Numbered from the stretch's first letter, positions 25,406 to 35,379 are shown. The stretch: DNA of 64,000 bases from JAYPHU01 sp964611435 (GCA_964611435.1 CAZSXT010000011.1:1-64000), one strand, 5' to 3'. Notes: generated by a model from the sequence alone, not told the origin. Numbers and translations: made by a program.

Positions 25406-27354
25406 CCGCCGGTCAGCTGATCGACCAGGCGTTCCCAAAAAGATGGCGTAGATGATGTTCGGGCCGGTGCGGCCGATGACCTGGTCGCGCCCGACAATCC
25501 GGCCGGCGGCAATCCTTGGTGAATATCCGACATATAAGCCCGCCATAGTTTGGCCGGCGGGCCGCCGCCGGTGATCCGGCGCATGGGCGCGCTGTTGTCG
25601 TTGCCCATCCAAATGCCGGTCACATAATGCGCCGTGTAGCCGACAAACCAGGCGTCCCGGAAATCCTGACTGGTGCCGGTTTTACCGCCGGCGGGGCGGC
25701 CGAAATACGCGGCCTTGCCCGTGCCTTGGGCAAGAACACCGGCCAGCATTCTGTTCATCTGGGCCAGTTTATCGGGTGTAATCACCTGGCCGGGACCACT
25801 GCCCTGGCGGCGGTAAACAATGCCCCCGGCGCTGTCCCGTATTTCCAAGATTCCGTAACCGAATACCCCTTCGCCGCCATTGGCGAACGGCGTGTAGGCG
25901 GCGCTTAACTCCAACAGTGACACTTCGGACGTCCCTAACGCCAGGGTCGGATCGGACACCAACTTTGCGCCGACACCCAGCCGTTTTGCGACCGCGATCA
26001 CCCGTTTGCGCCCGGCCTTCTCCGCCGCCTGCACGGCGATGGTATTGGTCGAGCGCATCAGCCCCTCGGCCAAGGTCATGGGCCCGTGATATTGGCCGTC
26101 ATAGTTTCGGGGCCGCCATTTCCCGATGGCGATGGGCTTGTCGATCAAAAGGCTTTCCGGCGAGAGCCCGCTTTCCAGCGCCGCCAGATAGACGAACGGC
26201 TTGAAGGCGGAGCCCGGTTGTCGGCGCGCCTGGACCGCCCGGTTGAACTGGCTATCGTTATAGTTTCGCCCGCCGACCATGGCGCGCACCGCCCCGTCCG
26301 TGGCCAGGGTCACCAGCGCCACTTGGCTGACCTTATCCTTGACCGCGTGGGCTTTCATGGTTGCGGCAATGCGCCGTTCGGCCCGGCGCTGCAGCGCCGC
26401 ATCCAAGGTGGTTTTTACCACCAAATCGCTTTCCTGCGCCCCAACGAAGCTCGGCAGCTGTTCAACAATCCAGTCGGCGAAGTAGCGGGCAAACCGGGAC
26501 TTTTGCGGCGCTTTCGCCAGGGTGGCGGAGCCTTTGCCGGCGGCGGCGGCCTGCGCCTCAGTGATGTAGCCGGCCGTCACCATGTTGGCGAGAACCACCC
26601 GGGCCCGTTTCGCCGCACCGTCCGGGTTTCTGGCCGGATTGAGGCTGGAGGGCGCTTTTAAGAGCCCGGCGATCACTGCCGCCTGATAGAGGCTGACCTG
26701 CCGGGGCGAGCGGCCGAAATAGCGGTCCGCCGCCGCGCTGACCCCATAGGCGCCGGCGCCCAGATACACCCGGTTCAGATAGATGGTGAGGATTTGGTCC
26801 TTGGTAAACTTTTGTTCCAGCCACAGGGCTAAAAGAAGCTCCTGAACCTTGCGCTTAAAGGTACGCTCGTGGCCGAGAAACAGGTTCTTAGCCGCCTGCT
26901 GGGTGATGGTGCTGCCGCCCTGAACAATTCGGCCGGCCTTGAGGTTGACCACGGCAGCCCGCGCGATGCCAATCAGATCAACGCCGGGATGGTCATAGAA
27001 GCGGCGGTCCTCGGTGGCGACGACGGCCCTCGGCAGATATGACGGCAGGTCTTCTACCTGCACGGCAGCGCCGTGAAGGTCGCCAAAACCGGCGATTTTT
27101 TCGCCGTGGCGGTCCAGGATGGTCACCGATGGCCGACGGCTGGTTTCGAGCGCATCGTCTACGGACGGCAGGTCATGGGCGTAGAAGATCACCACGCCCG
27201 CCAGCAGCACAATGCCCCAGACGGCGGCCGTGGCGGTCCACTTCAGCATGAACGGCACGATCCGGCGGTTGGACGCGGATGCTTTTTTGGCGCGCGCTAC
27301 GCTGCGGGCTTTTCCTTTGCCAGCGGCGGCCTTCTTTTTACTGGATTTGGCCAT
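25402..27354 (-). CDS. Class A penicillin-binding protein (transglycosylase/transpeptidase)
   Basis: 650 residues. A basic N terminus (K-K-K-A-A-A-G-K-G-K) precedes one membrane helix at about 33-52. The glycosyltransferase 51 domain has the catalytic E-D-R-R-F-Y-D-H-P-G near 92 and G-G-S-T-I-T-Q-Q-A-A-K-N-L. The transpeptidase has S-x-x-K in G-S-A-F-K-P-F, S-x-N in S-T-N-T, and K-T-G-T-S. All catalytic motifs are intact, so it should polymerise and cross-link peptidoglycan. At 650 residues it is shorter than E. coli PBP1a and lacks its inserted domain, nearer to the PBP2d/1A-like forms of Alphaproteobacteria. Confidence 0.95.
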   Translation of the reverse strand: MAKSSKKKAAAGKGKARSVARAKKASASNRRIVPFMLKWTATAAVWGIVLLAGVVIFYAHDLPSVDDALETSRRPSVTILDRHGEKIAGFGDLHGAAVQVEDLPSYLPRAVVATEDRRFYDHPGVDLIGIARAAVVNLKAGRIVQGGSTITQQAAKNLFLGHERTFKRKVQELLLALWLEQKFTKDQILTIYLNRVYLGAGAYGVSAAADRYFGRSPRQVSLYQAAVIAGLLKAPSSLNPARNPDGAAKRARVVLANMVTAGYITEAQAAAAGKGSATLAKAPQKSRFARYFADWIVEQLPSFVGAQESDLVVKTTLDAALQRRAERRIAATMKAHAVKDKVSQVALVTLATDGAVRAMVGGRNYNDSQFNRAVQARRQPGSAFKPFVYLAALESGLSPESLLIDKPIAIGKWRPRNYDGQYHGPMTLAEGLMRSTNTIAVQAAEKAGRKRVIAVAKRLGVGAKLVSDPTLALGTSEVSLLELSAAYTPFANGGEGVFGYGILEIRDSAGGIVYRRQGSGPGQVITPDKLAQMNRMLAGVLAQGTGKAAYFGRPAGGKTGTSQDFRDAWFVGYTAHYVTGIWMGNDNSAPMRRITGGGPPAKLWRAYMSDIHQGLPPAGLSGATRSSAAPARTSSTPSFWERLVDQLTGG

Positions 27355-27411
27355 GGCTGATCATCGGCCCGGCCCGGTTAGAAAATGGTTAATCCCTGGA
27401 AATTCAAGGCA

Positions 27412-27810
27412 TTACGGCAAGACGCACCCCAGGACGACATGCAGGGTTTGAGGCTCGATCGTGCAGCCTTTCATATTGGTCCGCCATACTTCCGCATGGG
27501 TCATGTCAGCGCCCTTGAGGTTGGCCCGGCGGAGATCGGCCTCCGACAAATCCGCTTCCTGCAGCAGGCAACTTTCCATTGTGGCGTTGTAGGCGACAGC
27601 CTGGGACAAGTTTGCGCCACACAGATTGGCGCTGGAAAGGTCCGCATCCGACAGGTTGGCGCCCCGGAGATCGGCATTGCGCAAATCCGCGCCCCGCAGG
27701 TCCAGTACCCGCAAATCCTGATCAATCAAAACCGCGCGGTGGCCTTCCTGGCCGTTTTGCAACCACTGGCTATGGGCCTCCAGAAGCTCTTCAAGTTCTT
27801 CGGGCGACAT
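27412..27810 (-). CDS. Pentapeptide-repeat protein
   Basis: 132 residues. From about residue 35 to 115 it is made of A(D/N)LxX repeats (for example L-R-G-A-D-L-R-N-A-D-L-R-G-A-N-L), which fold into a right-handed four-sided beta helix. The N terminus is an acidic/helical cap with L-E-E-L-L-E-A-H. Some pentapeptide proteins mimic DNA and protect gyrase from quinolones; this gene sits directly downstream of gyrB on the same strand (100 bases), which makes that idea tempting, but the family is broad and nothing in the sequence proves it. Confidence 0.88.
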   Translation of the reverse strand: MSPEELEELLEAHSQWLQNGQEGHRAVLIDQDLRVLDLRGADLRNADLRGANLSDADLSSANLCGANLSQAVAYNATMESCLLQEADLSEADLRRANLKGADMTHAEVWRTNMKGCTIEPQTLHVVLGCVLP

Positions 27811-27910
27811 GACGTTCCTCCTAATAGTTCTTTGGTCACATATTACGCCGTAACCTATAAATCGGAACGCTACTGTCCAAAATCAACCACTATTGGAGCA
27901 AGCGCGGTGG

Positions 27911-30373
27911 CTAGACGTCCAGATTGGCCACCTTCAACGCATTGGCTTGGATGAAATCCCGGCGCAATTCAACCACGTCACCCATTAGGGTGGAGAACAC
28001 ATCCTCCGCGTTGTCGGCGTGGCTGGCCTTCACCTGCAACAAGGTCCGCGCATCGGGATCCAATGTCGTTTCCCAGAGCTGATCCGGGTTCATCTCGCCC
28101 AACCCCTTATAGCGCTGCATGGAGATACCCTTCCGGCCGATTTCAAGAACCGCATCCACCAGGGAAACGGGACCGGTGATCGTATAGTCCTTGTCCTTGG
28201 ATTTCAGGATTCCGTGGCGGGAATAGGTTTGTTGCAAGTCACGGGCATGAGCGTCGATGGCGTGAGCATCGGCGCTCCGGATCACTGCACCATCGATCAC
28301 GTGCGGGCCGTCAGGCACGCCCCGGATGACCCGCTCGAACGACAGGCCGCCGTCTTCACGGGCGCTGCCTTCCCAGCCCCTCTCCGCCGGGGGCTCCAAA
28401 GCGTCGATTCGCTTGGCGATATATTCCGCCGCCTGCCCGGCCTGATCCCGATCCGCCAGAATTGCCGGGTTCAACGCGCCCAGAATGGCCGCCTGTTCAA
28501 CAATCTTCAGCGGCACACGTGTTGTGAGGCCCTGCAGCTGCACCTTGATCTGGCGGGCCTGCTCCACGAGCGTCAGCAAGTCCCCACCCCCGACCTGAGA
28601 CCCGTCGGCGATGTTAAAAACGCATTCTTCGATGCCGCTGTCGATCAGGTATTTCTCCAAGGACCGGTCATCCTTGAGATACACTTCCGAGCTGTTCTGT
28701 TTGGCCCGATACAGCGGCGGCTGCGCAATATAAAGATAACCCCGCTCGATCAATTCGGGCATTTGCCGGTAAAAGAAGGTCAGAAGCAACGTCCGGATGT
28801 GGCTGCCGTCCACATCAGCGTCGGTCATAATGATGATCTTGTGGTAGCGGATTTTTTCAATATCGAAATCCTCCGGCCCAATCCCGGTGCCAAGCGCCGT
28901 GATCAGCGTGCCGATTTCGGCGGAGGCCAGCATTTTGTCAAAGCGCGCCCGCTCCACGTTCAGGATTTTACCCCTGAGCGGCAGGATCGCCTGATTGGCC
29001 CTGTTGCGGCCTTGTTTTGCGGAACCGCCGGCCGAATCGCCCTCGACGATGAACAGTTCGCTTACCGCCGGGTCCTTGGATTGGCAGTCAGCCAGCTTGC
29101 CCGGCAACGACGACACATCCAGCGCCCCCTTGCGTCGGGTCAACTCGCGGGCCTTACGCGCCGCCTCCCGCGCGGCGGCGGCTTCGACGATTTTACCAAT
29201 GATCCGCCTGGCCTCGGCCGGGTGTTCCTCGAACCATTGGTTCAACATCTCGCCTAATATACTCTCGACCACCGGGCGCACTTCGGAAGACACCAGCTTT
29301 TCCTTGGTTTGGGAGGAGAATTTAGGGTCCGGCACCTTTACCGAGAGCACACAGGTCATACCCTCCCGCGCATCGTCGCCGGTTATACCCACCTTGTTCT
29401 TTTTCGAAATGCCTTCCGCTTCCGCATAGGTATTGATGCAGCGGGTGAGCGCCCCCCGGAACCCGGCGAGGTGGGTGCCGCCGTCCCGTTGCGGAATGTT
29501 GTTGGTAAAGCAGAGCGTCGATTCATGGTAGCTGTCGTTCCACTGCAACGCCGCCTCAACCGTAATGCCATCCCGTTCTCCGGAAACCGAAATGGTCGAG
29601 TTGAGCGCCGTCTTGGAACGGTCCAGATACGTGACGAAAGCTTCCAGGCCGCCTTCGTAATGCAGGTCGACCACGTGGGGATCGACGTGCCGGGCGTCGG
29701 TAATCTTGAGCTTCACCCCGGAATTGAGAAACGCCAGTTCTCGAAGGCGATGCTCCAGCGTGCCGAAGTCATACTCCGTGTTGGTGAAAGTATTTCTGGA
29801 GGCCTGGAAGGTCACTTGGCTGCCGGTTTTCCCATTCGAATCGCCGACGACTTCCAGGGATTTGTCCACCTCGCCATCCTTGAAGGTGAGCACGTGCTCC
29901 TTGCCGTCCCGCCAAATTCTGAGTTCCAGCCAGGTTGAAAGCGCGTTGACCACCGACACGCCCACGCCGTGCAGGCCGCCCGACACTTTGTAGGAATTCT
30001 GGTCGAACTTACCGCCGGCATGGAGCTGAGTCATAATGACTTCCGCCGCCGAGACTCCCTCTTCCTCATGGATATCCACGGGGATGCCCCGGCCGTTGTC
30101 GGAAACACTTACAGAACCATCGCCGTTCAGGATCACCTCAACGGTGTCGCAATAGCCGGCCAAGGCCTCGTCGATGGCGTTATCCACCACTTCATAGATC
30201 ATGTGGTGCAGACCGGAGCCATCATCGGTGTCGCCGATATACATGCCGGGCCGTTTGCGCACAGCGTCCAAGCCCTTGAGAACCTTAATGGAATTGGCGC
30301 CATACTCTTCGCCGTTTCCGGTCTCGGGGGCGGCCTGTGCCTGGTCCTGCGGGATGTCTGTTTCGTCGGTCAT
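27911..30373 (-). CDS. gyrB: DNA gyrase subunit B
   Basis: 820 residues, full length. ATPase (GHKL) motifs include the V-V-D-N-A-I-D-E-A segment with catalytic Glu, D-N-G-R-G-I-P-V and G-G-L-H-G-V-G-V. The TOPRIM domain shows E-G-D-S-A-G-G-S and D-A-D-V-D-G-S-H with the magnesium-binding acids. With GyrA (not in the window) it introduces negative supercoils. It is the last gene of the leftward series dnaA-dnaN-recF-gyrB; 62 bases separate it from recF. Confidence 0.98.
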   Translation of the reverse strand: MTDETDIPQDQAQAAPETGNGEEYGANSIKVLKGLDAVRKRPGMYIGDTDDGSGLHHMIYEVVDNAIDEALAGYCDTVEVILNGDGSVSVSDNGRGIPVDIHEEEGVSAAEVIMTQLHAGGKFDQNSYKVSGGLHGVGVSVVNALSTWLELRIWRDGKEHVLTFKDGEVDKSLEVVGDSNGKTGSQVTFQASRNTFTNTEYDFGTLEHRLRELAFLNSGVKLKITDARHVDPHVVDLHYEGGLEAFVTYLDRSKTALNSTISVSGERDGITVEAALQWNDSYHESTLCFTNNIPQRDGGTHLAGFRGALTRCINTYAEAEGISKKNKVGITGDDAREGMTCVLSVKVPDPKFSSQTKEKLVSSEVRPVVESILGEMLNQWFEEHPAEARRIIGKIVEAAAAREAARKARELTRRKGALDVSSLPGKLADCQSKDPAVSELFIVEGDSAGGSAKQGRNRANQAILPLRGKILNVERARFDKMLASAEIGTLITALGTGIGPEDFDIEKIRYHKIIIMTDADVDGSHIRTLLLTFFYRQMPELIERGYLYIAQPPLYRAKQNSSEVYLKDDRSLEKYLIDSGIEECVFNIADGSQVGGGDLLTLVEQARQIKVQLQGLTTRVPLKIVEQAAILGALNPAILADRDQAGQAAEYIAKRIDALEPPAERGWEGSAREDGGLSFERVIRGVPDGPHVIDGAVIRSADAHAIDAHARDLQQTYSRHGILKSKDKDYTITGPVSLVDAVLEIGRKGISMQRYKGLGEMNPDQLWETTLDPDARTLLQVKASHADNAEDVFSTLMGDVVELRRDFIQANALKVANLDV

Positions 30374-30435
30374 GGTCCACCTAAATTTATTAATGGTCGT
30401 GTTCTTGAATTACCTTCTGCCCAAATTCCGGCGCG

Positions 30436-31626
30436 TTAGCGCTTTTCGATCCGGGCGTCCTTCACATGAAAAAATTGGCCCCGGTCCCCCAGGGCGTCGA
30501 AAATCTGATCATCGGTGCCGCTCATCCAGGCCTGCGCACCCATGGCGCAGAGAATATCGAACAGGGCCGCACGACGGTCCGCATCCAGGTGCGCGCCAAT
30601 CTCATCCAGCAACAGAAGCGGCATCCTTCCCCGTTCCCGCGCTTCCAAAACGGCGGCGGCAAGCACAATCCGCACCAAGAGCGCTTTTTGCTCTCCGGTG
30701 GAGCACAACTCAGCCGGCATACCCCCGGCGCTGTGCACAACCACCAAGTCACTGCGATGGGGCCCGATGGAGGTTGCCCCCATCGACTGGTCCTTGACCC
30801 TTGCATCGCGCAACCGGCGGCGGAAACTGTCTTCCGCATCAAGAGCGGGTTTGCCGTCCACCATCTCTTCCATCTCGCCGGTAAGCGTCAGTTGAGCGCC
30901 GGGAAACGGGCCTTCATCGGCCTCGCTGATTTCGTGCAGGCGCGCCACCGCATCCAGCCGCCTGAGCGCCACGGCAACCCCATGCCGGGCCATGGAGTCT
31001 TCGATCGAGTCGAGCCAGGCAGCGTCCAAGGCGCCGCCCTGACTGTCTTTCAACACCTTATTGCGACTCCGCAGGCTGTGTTCATACGCCGCCACCGGGC
31101 CCGCGTGCTCCGGATCCAGGCCATATATCAACCGATCAACAAACTTCCGACGCCCCGACGCACCTTCCTGGAACAGCCGGTCCATCTGAGGCGTTAGCCA
31201 GAGCGCACTGGTGCGCCGCCCCAACTCGGCTTGGTTCTTGACTAGATTACCGTCCACTTTGATCACCCGGCGTTCCCGCTGGCTGTCGTTTTCGTCCAGT
31301 TCTAGCCCGGTACCCACATCCAACTGGTCTGCGCCCATGAGAAGCTTGGCCGCAACCGCCCAGCCACGGAGGGCGGCATGATCCACCCCCGGCTCGCTAC
31401 GGCCGATTTCACTCAGCCGGGCAGCGCGCAAACCGCGTCCGGGCACCAGGTACGACAAGGCTTCCAGAATGTTGGTTTTGCCTGCGCCATTCGGTCCGGT
31501 CAGCACCACCGGTCTGGCGTCAGTTTCAAGCCTGGCGTAAGCATAGCAGCGAAAATCCGTAAGGTTGAGCCGCTGAACCGCCAGAGATCGGCCGGTGGCG
31601 CGGCTAGCGGCTGTCGGTGCGGACAT
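30436..31626 (-). CDS. recF: DNA replication and repair protein RecF
   Basis: 396 residues from the ATG at 31626; the open frame reaches back to 31731 but the extra 35 residues are not family-like. Walker A G-P-N-G-A-G-K-T-N is near residue 32, the R-R-x-F-V-D-R signature in the middle, and Walker B L-L-L-L-D-E-I-G-A-H near the C terminus. RecF is an SMC-like ATPase that loads RecA at gaps. Starts 97 bases after the dnaN stop, likely in one transcript. Confidence 0.94.
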   Translation of the reverse strand: MSAPTAASRATGRSLAVQRLNLTDFRCYAYARLETDARPVVLTGPNGAGKTNILEALSYLVPGRGLRAARLSEIGRSEPGVDHAALRGWAVAAKLLMGADQLDVGTGLELDENDSQRERRVIKVDGNLVKNQAELGRRTSALWLTPQMDRLFQEGASGRRKFVDRLIYGLDPEHAGPVAAYEHSLRSRNKVLKDSQGGALDAAWLDSIEDSMARHGVAVALRRLDAVARLHEISEADEGPFPGAQLTLTGEMEEMVDGKPALDAEDSFRRRLRDARVKDQSMGATSIGPHRSDLVVVHSAGGMPAELCSTGEQKALLVRIVLAAAVLEARERGRMPLLLLDEIGAHLDADRRAALFDILCAMGAQAWMSGTDDQIFDALGDRGQFFHVKDARIEKR

Positions 31627-31723
31627 ATCGCCGTCCGCAAATTTGTCATTGGCCGCGGAAGCAGCCAAGTGTCTTACCGCCGTCAGATCACTACCCTTTC
31701 GATTGCCTTGGATGCTGCAATCA

Positions 31724-32842
31724 TCAAACACGCATCGGCATCAGGACATAAAGCGCACTCAGGTCGTCTTTGTCCTGAACCAGAGTGGGCGAGGCCGCAT
31801 CGGCCAGCGAGAACCGCGCCGCATCTCCTTCGATTTGCTGGGCGATATCCAACAAATACCGGGAGTTAAAACCGATCTCGATCTCGTCCGCGTCATAGTC
31901 CACCGCAAGTTCCTCGGTCGCCGTGTCGTTGTCCGGGCTGTTGGCCGACAAGGTCAGGCTGCCCTTGGCGAGCGCCAGCTTAATGGCGCGGGATTTTTCC
32001 GTGGAAATAGCCGAGACTCGGTCGACGGCGGCGGCAAAGTCCTTGGTGTCCACCTCCATCATCTTGTCGTTGTCCGATGGGATCACCCGGTCATAATCCG
32101 GGAAGGTGCCGTCGATCAGCTTGGAGGTGAGGACAGCACCTTCAAAAGCGAACTTAATCTTGGTGTCAGACAGGGAAACCGCCACATCCTCGTCCGTTTC
32201 ATCAATCAGTTTACGCAACTCCGTCACGGTTTTGCGGGGCACGATAACGCCCGGCATTCCCGAAGCGCCGTCCGGCAGGGGAACGTCGATAGACGCCAGC
32301 CGGTGGCCGTCCGTGGCCACGCCGCGTAGCACGGCAGATCCATCTGCCTCTGCCTCATGGAGATAAATGCCGTTCAGGTAATAACGGGTTTCCTCGGTCG
32401 AAATGGCGAAGCGCGCCCGGTCAATGATGCCGCGGAGATCAGCCGCCGGCAGCACGAAACTATGGGGCAAATCGCCGCCCGTGAGCACCGGGAAATCTTC
32501 GGTCGGCAGGCATGTCAGGGTAAAGCGGGAGCGCCCGGCCGACAGGATCAGTTGGCTGTCGTCCCCGGTGCAATCGAGTTCCACCTGTGCGCCCTCAGGC
32601 AGCTTACGCACGATATCGAACAACGTATGCGCCGGCGCCGTGGTCGAGCCCGGTGTCGCGACATCCGCCGGCACCGTTTCCACGATTTCCAGATCCATAT
32701 CCGTGGCGTTAAGGCTGAGCGCGCCGTCCGGCGCGTCGAACTTCACGTTGGACAGGATCGGAATGGTGTTGCGCCGTTCCACGACGCTTTGAATGTGGGT
32801 CAAGACTTTTAAGAGTAAGCCGCGCTCTATGGTTATTTTCAT
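31724..32842 (-). CDS. dnaN: DNA polymerase III beta sliding clamp
   Basis: 372 residues, the standard length for three-domain beta clamps. It begins M-K-I-T-I-E-R-G-L-L-L-K and ends with L-Y-V-L-M-P-M-R-V, both family signatures; V-V-E-R-R-N-T-I-P-I-L-S-N is near residue 20. The ring-shaped dimer tethers the replicase and many repair proteins. Lies between dnaA and recF; the 296-base spacer to dnaA contains a terminator and probably its promoter. Confidence 0.98.
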   Translation of the reverse strand: MKITIERGLLLKVLTHIQSVVERRNTIPILSNVKFDAPDGALSLNATDMDLEIVETVPADVATPGSTTAPAHTLFDIVRKLPEGAQVELDCTGDDSQLILSAGRSRFTLTCLPTEDFPVLTGGDLPHSFVLPAADLRGIIDRARFAISTEETRYYLNGIYLHEAEADGSAVLRGVATDGHRLASIDVPLPDGASGMPGVIVPRKTVTELRKLIDETDEDVAVSLSDTKIKFAFEGAVLTSKLIDGTFPDYDRVIPSDNDKMMEVDTKDFAAAVDRVSAISTEKSRAIKLALAKGSLTLSANSPDNDTATEELAVDYDADEIEIGFNSRYLLDIAQQIEGDAARFSLADAASPTLVQDKDDLSALYVLMPMRV

Positions 32843-32961
32843 GGCGTATCGTCGATCTTTCTTCTGCTGGCGGTCACAAACAAATCTGGCCGGCGCTTTT
32901 GCCTTTATCCCGGCGAATCGTGCGCCGAAGCGGCCCTGACGAGGATCAGATGGAGGGTCGC

Positions 32962-32988
32962 AAAAAACCGGGAAATCCCGGCAAAAAA
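32962..32988. terminator. Hairpin flanked by A/T runs between dnaA and dnaN
   Basis: CCGGG (32968-32972) pairs with CCCGG (32977-32981), flanked by AAAAAA on both sides, so a U-tract follows the stem on either strand. It lies 150 bases downstream of the dnaA stop and can end the dnaA transcript; dnaN would then use a promoter between here and 32843. Confidence 0.65.
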
Positions 32989-33138
32989 CCGTCCATTCGA
33001 GACTTGATTAAGCCCCCCCGAAGAGCACGGGATATTATAACATATGAGAGGGGATTCCGAAGCAATTTCGGCCAAAAACAGCCGCTTTTCAGGACGCGAT
33101 TAAGGCGCTGACGGCAACGGATTAGAGGCGCGGATTCC

Positions 33139-34539
33139 TCAGCCTTCGAGCATCCGGCGGAGAAGTTCGACGTCTTCGGCAAAAGACGTGTCCAAATCCC
33201 GTAATTCGTCAACTTTTTTCACCGCGTGCATGACCGTAGTGTGATCCCGCCCGCCGAATTTCCGGCCGATTTCCGGCAGAGACCGCGACGTGAGTTGCTT
33301 GGCGAGATACATGGCTACCTGACGGGGACGCGCCACCGAGCGCGCGCGCCGGGCCGAATGCATATCGGAAATTCGGATGTTGAAATGTTCCGCCACCCGC
33401 TTTTGAATTTCCTCGATGGTCACCCGGCGGTCATTGGCCCGAAGAAGATCGTGCAGGACTTCCTGGCAGGTTTCCAGGGTCAACTCGCGTCCGACCAATT
33501 GGCTGTGGGCGGCAACCCGGTTCAAGGCGCCCTCCAGTTCCCGCACATTGGCCGTAATTTTATGGGCCAGGAATTCCAATACCTTGTTCGGCGCCTCGAT
33601 CTGCATGGTTTCGGCTTTGGATTCGAGAATCGCCAGGCGAAGTTCGTAGGTTGTCGCGTGAATATCAGCAACCAGCCCGCAATTAAGGCGCGACTTCAGA
33701 CGATCCTCCACGCCCTCCAGATCGGACGGCGACTTATCCGCGGACAGAATGATCTGGCGGCCCTGGTCTACCAGCGCATTGAAAGTATGAAAGAATTCTT
33801 CCTGGGTGGCGTCCCGGCCGCCAATGAACTGCACGTCGTCGATCATCAGCACATCGACCGAGCGGAACTGTTCCTTGAAATCGACCGTGTTTTGCTCCCG
33901 GAGGGCGCGCACGAACCGGTACATGAATTTCTCGGCGGAGAGATACATAACCGTCCGCGACGGATCCCGTTCAAGAATTTCCCAGGCGATGGCGTTCATT
34001 AAATGGGTCTTGCCCAATCCAACGCCACCGTAGAGGAACAGCGGGTTGAACGGCACTGAAGATGCTTCCGCAACCCGGCGGGCGGCGGCATAGGCGAATT
34101 CATTCGGCTTACCGACCACGAACTGATCAAAAGTAAACTTGGAATCCAGCGGCGCGGCGATCTGGGCGCCCGACCTCCAGCCGTTTCCGGAATCACCCTC
34201 GGCGCTTGCCGAAGAAGATATGATCGGGGTTGCGCGGCCGGGACGGGACAAATCATCCTGTGGCTCGGCGGCGTTTTCCACGGTCGTTGGCTGTATGGTC
34301 ACACCGACAGCCTGCACCTTGGCATTCTCGCCGTGCCAAAGTTCTTTCAGACGATCAAGATAATTGGCCACGACCCAGTCCCGCATGAAGCGGCTGGGCA
34401 CGCTCAAGGTCACTTCCGACCCGTCTAAACCCACCGCCTTCATGGGCTTCACCCAATTTTCAAAAGCGGTGTCTCCAATTTCGGCCTTTAATCGGCTGCA
34501 AACCCGATACCATTGTGTTTGTAATTGGCGTTCTTCCAT
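33139..34539 (-). CDS. dnaA: Chromosomal replication initiator DnaA
   Basis: 466 residues. Domain I (1-80) begins with the W-Y-R-V-C-S-R-L segment; a variable linker follows. The AAA+ domain has Walker A G-G-V-G-L-G-K-T-H-L, Walker B L-M-I-D-D-V-Q-F-I, and the arginine-finger region. The C-terminal DNA-binding domain contains the DnaA signature ending in G-G-R-D-H-T-T-V-M-H-A. It binds DnaA boxes and opens the origin. No box cluster is visible in its own upstream spacer; the clearest boxes of the window flank dcd at 11-12.6 kb. Confidence 0.98.
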   Translation of the reverse strand: MEERQLQTQWYRVCSRLKAEIGDTAFENWVKPMKAVGLDGSEVTLSVPSRFMRDWVVANYLDRLKELWHGENAKVQAVGVTIQPTTVENAAEPQDDLSRPGRATPIISSSASAEGDSGNGWRSGAQIAAPLDSKFTFDQFVVGKPNEFAYAAARRVAEASSVPFNPLFLYGGVGLGKTHLMNAIAWEILERDPSRTVMYLSAEKFMYRFVRALREQNTVDFKEQFRSVDVLMIDDVQFIGGRDATQEEFFHTFNALVDQGRQIILSADKSPSDLEGVEDRLKSRLNCGLVADIHATTYELRLAILESKAETMQIEAPNKVLEFLAHKITANVRELEGALNRVAAHSQLVGRELTLETCQEVLHDLLRANDRRVTIEEIQKRVAEHFNIRISDMHSARRARSVARPRQVAMYLAKQLTSRSLPEIGRKFGGRDHTTVMHAVKKVDELRDLDTSFAEDVELLRRMLEG

Positions 34540-35060
34540 CCCGGTGCTCTGTTCTCCAGCGGTGTGACTGATTCCCCGTCAGTCTTTCGCCGCCACGTCA
34601 TTTTTTTGGCCCCACCCGTGGTCGCAGAGAACACCGCCGTTCCGCTCGGGTAAAACCGGTTATCATACGCTCAGAGGCAATGGATAGACCTAAACTGCCC
34701 CCCTGAAATTCATGTGTTGCTTGCCGAGACCTTCGTCAGCTTTTGACTGCAACTCGATCACTCACCAGGGATATTCTACGCACTATTACACTATGATTTT
34801 TAGTATCCACCCGAAATAGGGCGTCTGATGTGATGAGGCCGAATTGTACTGATGAAAAACCCTTTCGCCGAAATAACTTAGATTTTATGACTCGTTGGAA
34901 AATAAACGAAGTGTTGTGGCTTGATCAGCGTCGCAACGAAATCAAATCTACTCGGGCAAAATTTTTGATTCAAGCGGACCGAAAAGAGAACGTTGCAAAT
35001 AAATTTGTTGACAGAAATCAACTTTTCGAGTCTCCCGCCATTTTTCGGTCTTCAGGCAGT
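34540..35060. other. rpsT-dnaA spacer without recognisable gene
   Basis: This 520-base stretch is AT-richer than its surroundings and should hold the dnaA promoter. I looked for 9-mers close to TTATCCACA and found only weak ones (AGTATCCAC at 34802, GGTTATCAT near 34668, TGTGGCTTG near 34915). An open frame (34830-35285) runs backward through rpsT and is not gene-like. Confidence 0.55.
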
Positions 35061-35090
35061 AAAAAAGCCGCATCCCAAGGATGCGGCTTC
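35061..35090 (-). terminator. Rho-independent terminator of rpsT
   Basis: On the minus strand AAGCCGCATCC and GGATGCGGCTT form a ten- to eleven-pair stem with a short loop, followed by TTTTTT. It ends 23 bases after the rpsT stop: a textbook terminator. Confidence 0.9.
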
Positions 35091-35112
35091 GTCCGGTCGG
35101 CGGGTGTGCCGA

Positions 35113-35379
35113 TCAGCTCGACATCGCTTTCACGCGGGCCGAGAGGCGCGACATCTTCCGGGCCGCGGTGTTCTTTGGCAAGACGCCCTTCTGCGCGCCG
35201 CGCGCAACAACCGGCTGGGCGTTTTGTAATGCGTCTTTCGCCGCAGCGGCATCGCCGCTTTCAATCGCCAGTTCCACCTTCTTGATGAAGGTGCGCACGC
35301 GGCTTAGCCGGTCGCGATTCACTTCGCGGCGGCGGACCGTTTGGCGGATACGTTTCTTTGCCGAATCATGGTTGGCCAT
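35113..35379 (-). CDS. rpsT: 30S ribosomal protein S20
   Basis: 88 residues, basic. It begins M-A-N-H-D-S-A-K-K-R-I-R-Q and has the R-S-R-V-R-T-F-I-K-K-V-type helix (here S-R-V-R-T-F-I-K-K-V) of S20, a three-helix protein binding the 5' domain of 16S rRNA. Transcribed alone toward dnaA, with its own terminator. Confidence 0.96.
   Translation of the reverse strand: MANHDSAKKRIRQTVRRREVNRDRLSRVRTFIKKVELAIESGDAAAAKDALQNAQPVVARGAQKGVLPKNTAARKMSRLSARVKAMSS

Noticed and set aside
28019..29257. 412-codon open frame antisense to gyrB
   Set aside because: Shadow of gyrB; no domain recognised.
34540..35060. Replication origin next to dnaA
   Set aside because: No cluster of 9-mers close to TTATCCACA was found in this spacer.
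34830..35285. 151-codon open frame in the rpsT-dnaA spacer
   Set aside because: It overlaps rpsT on the opposite strand and has no recognisable domain.
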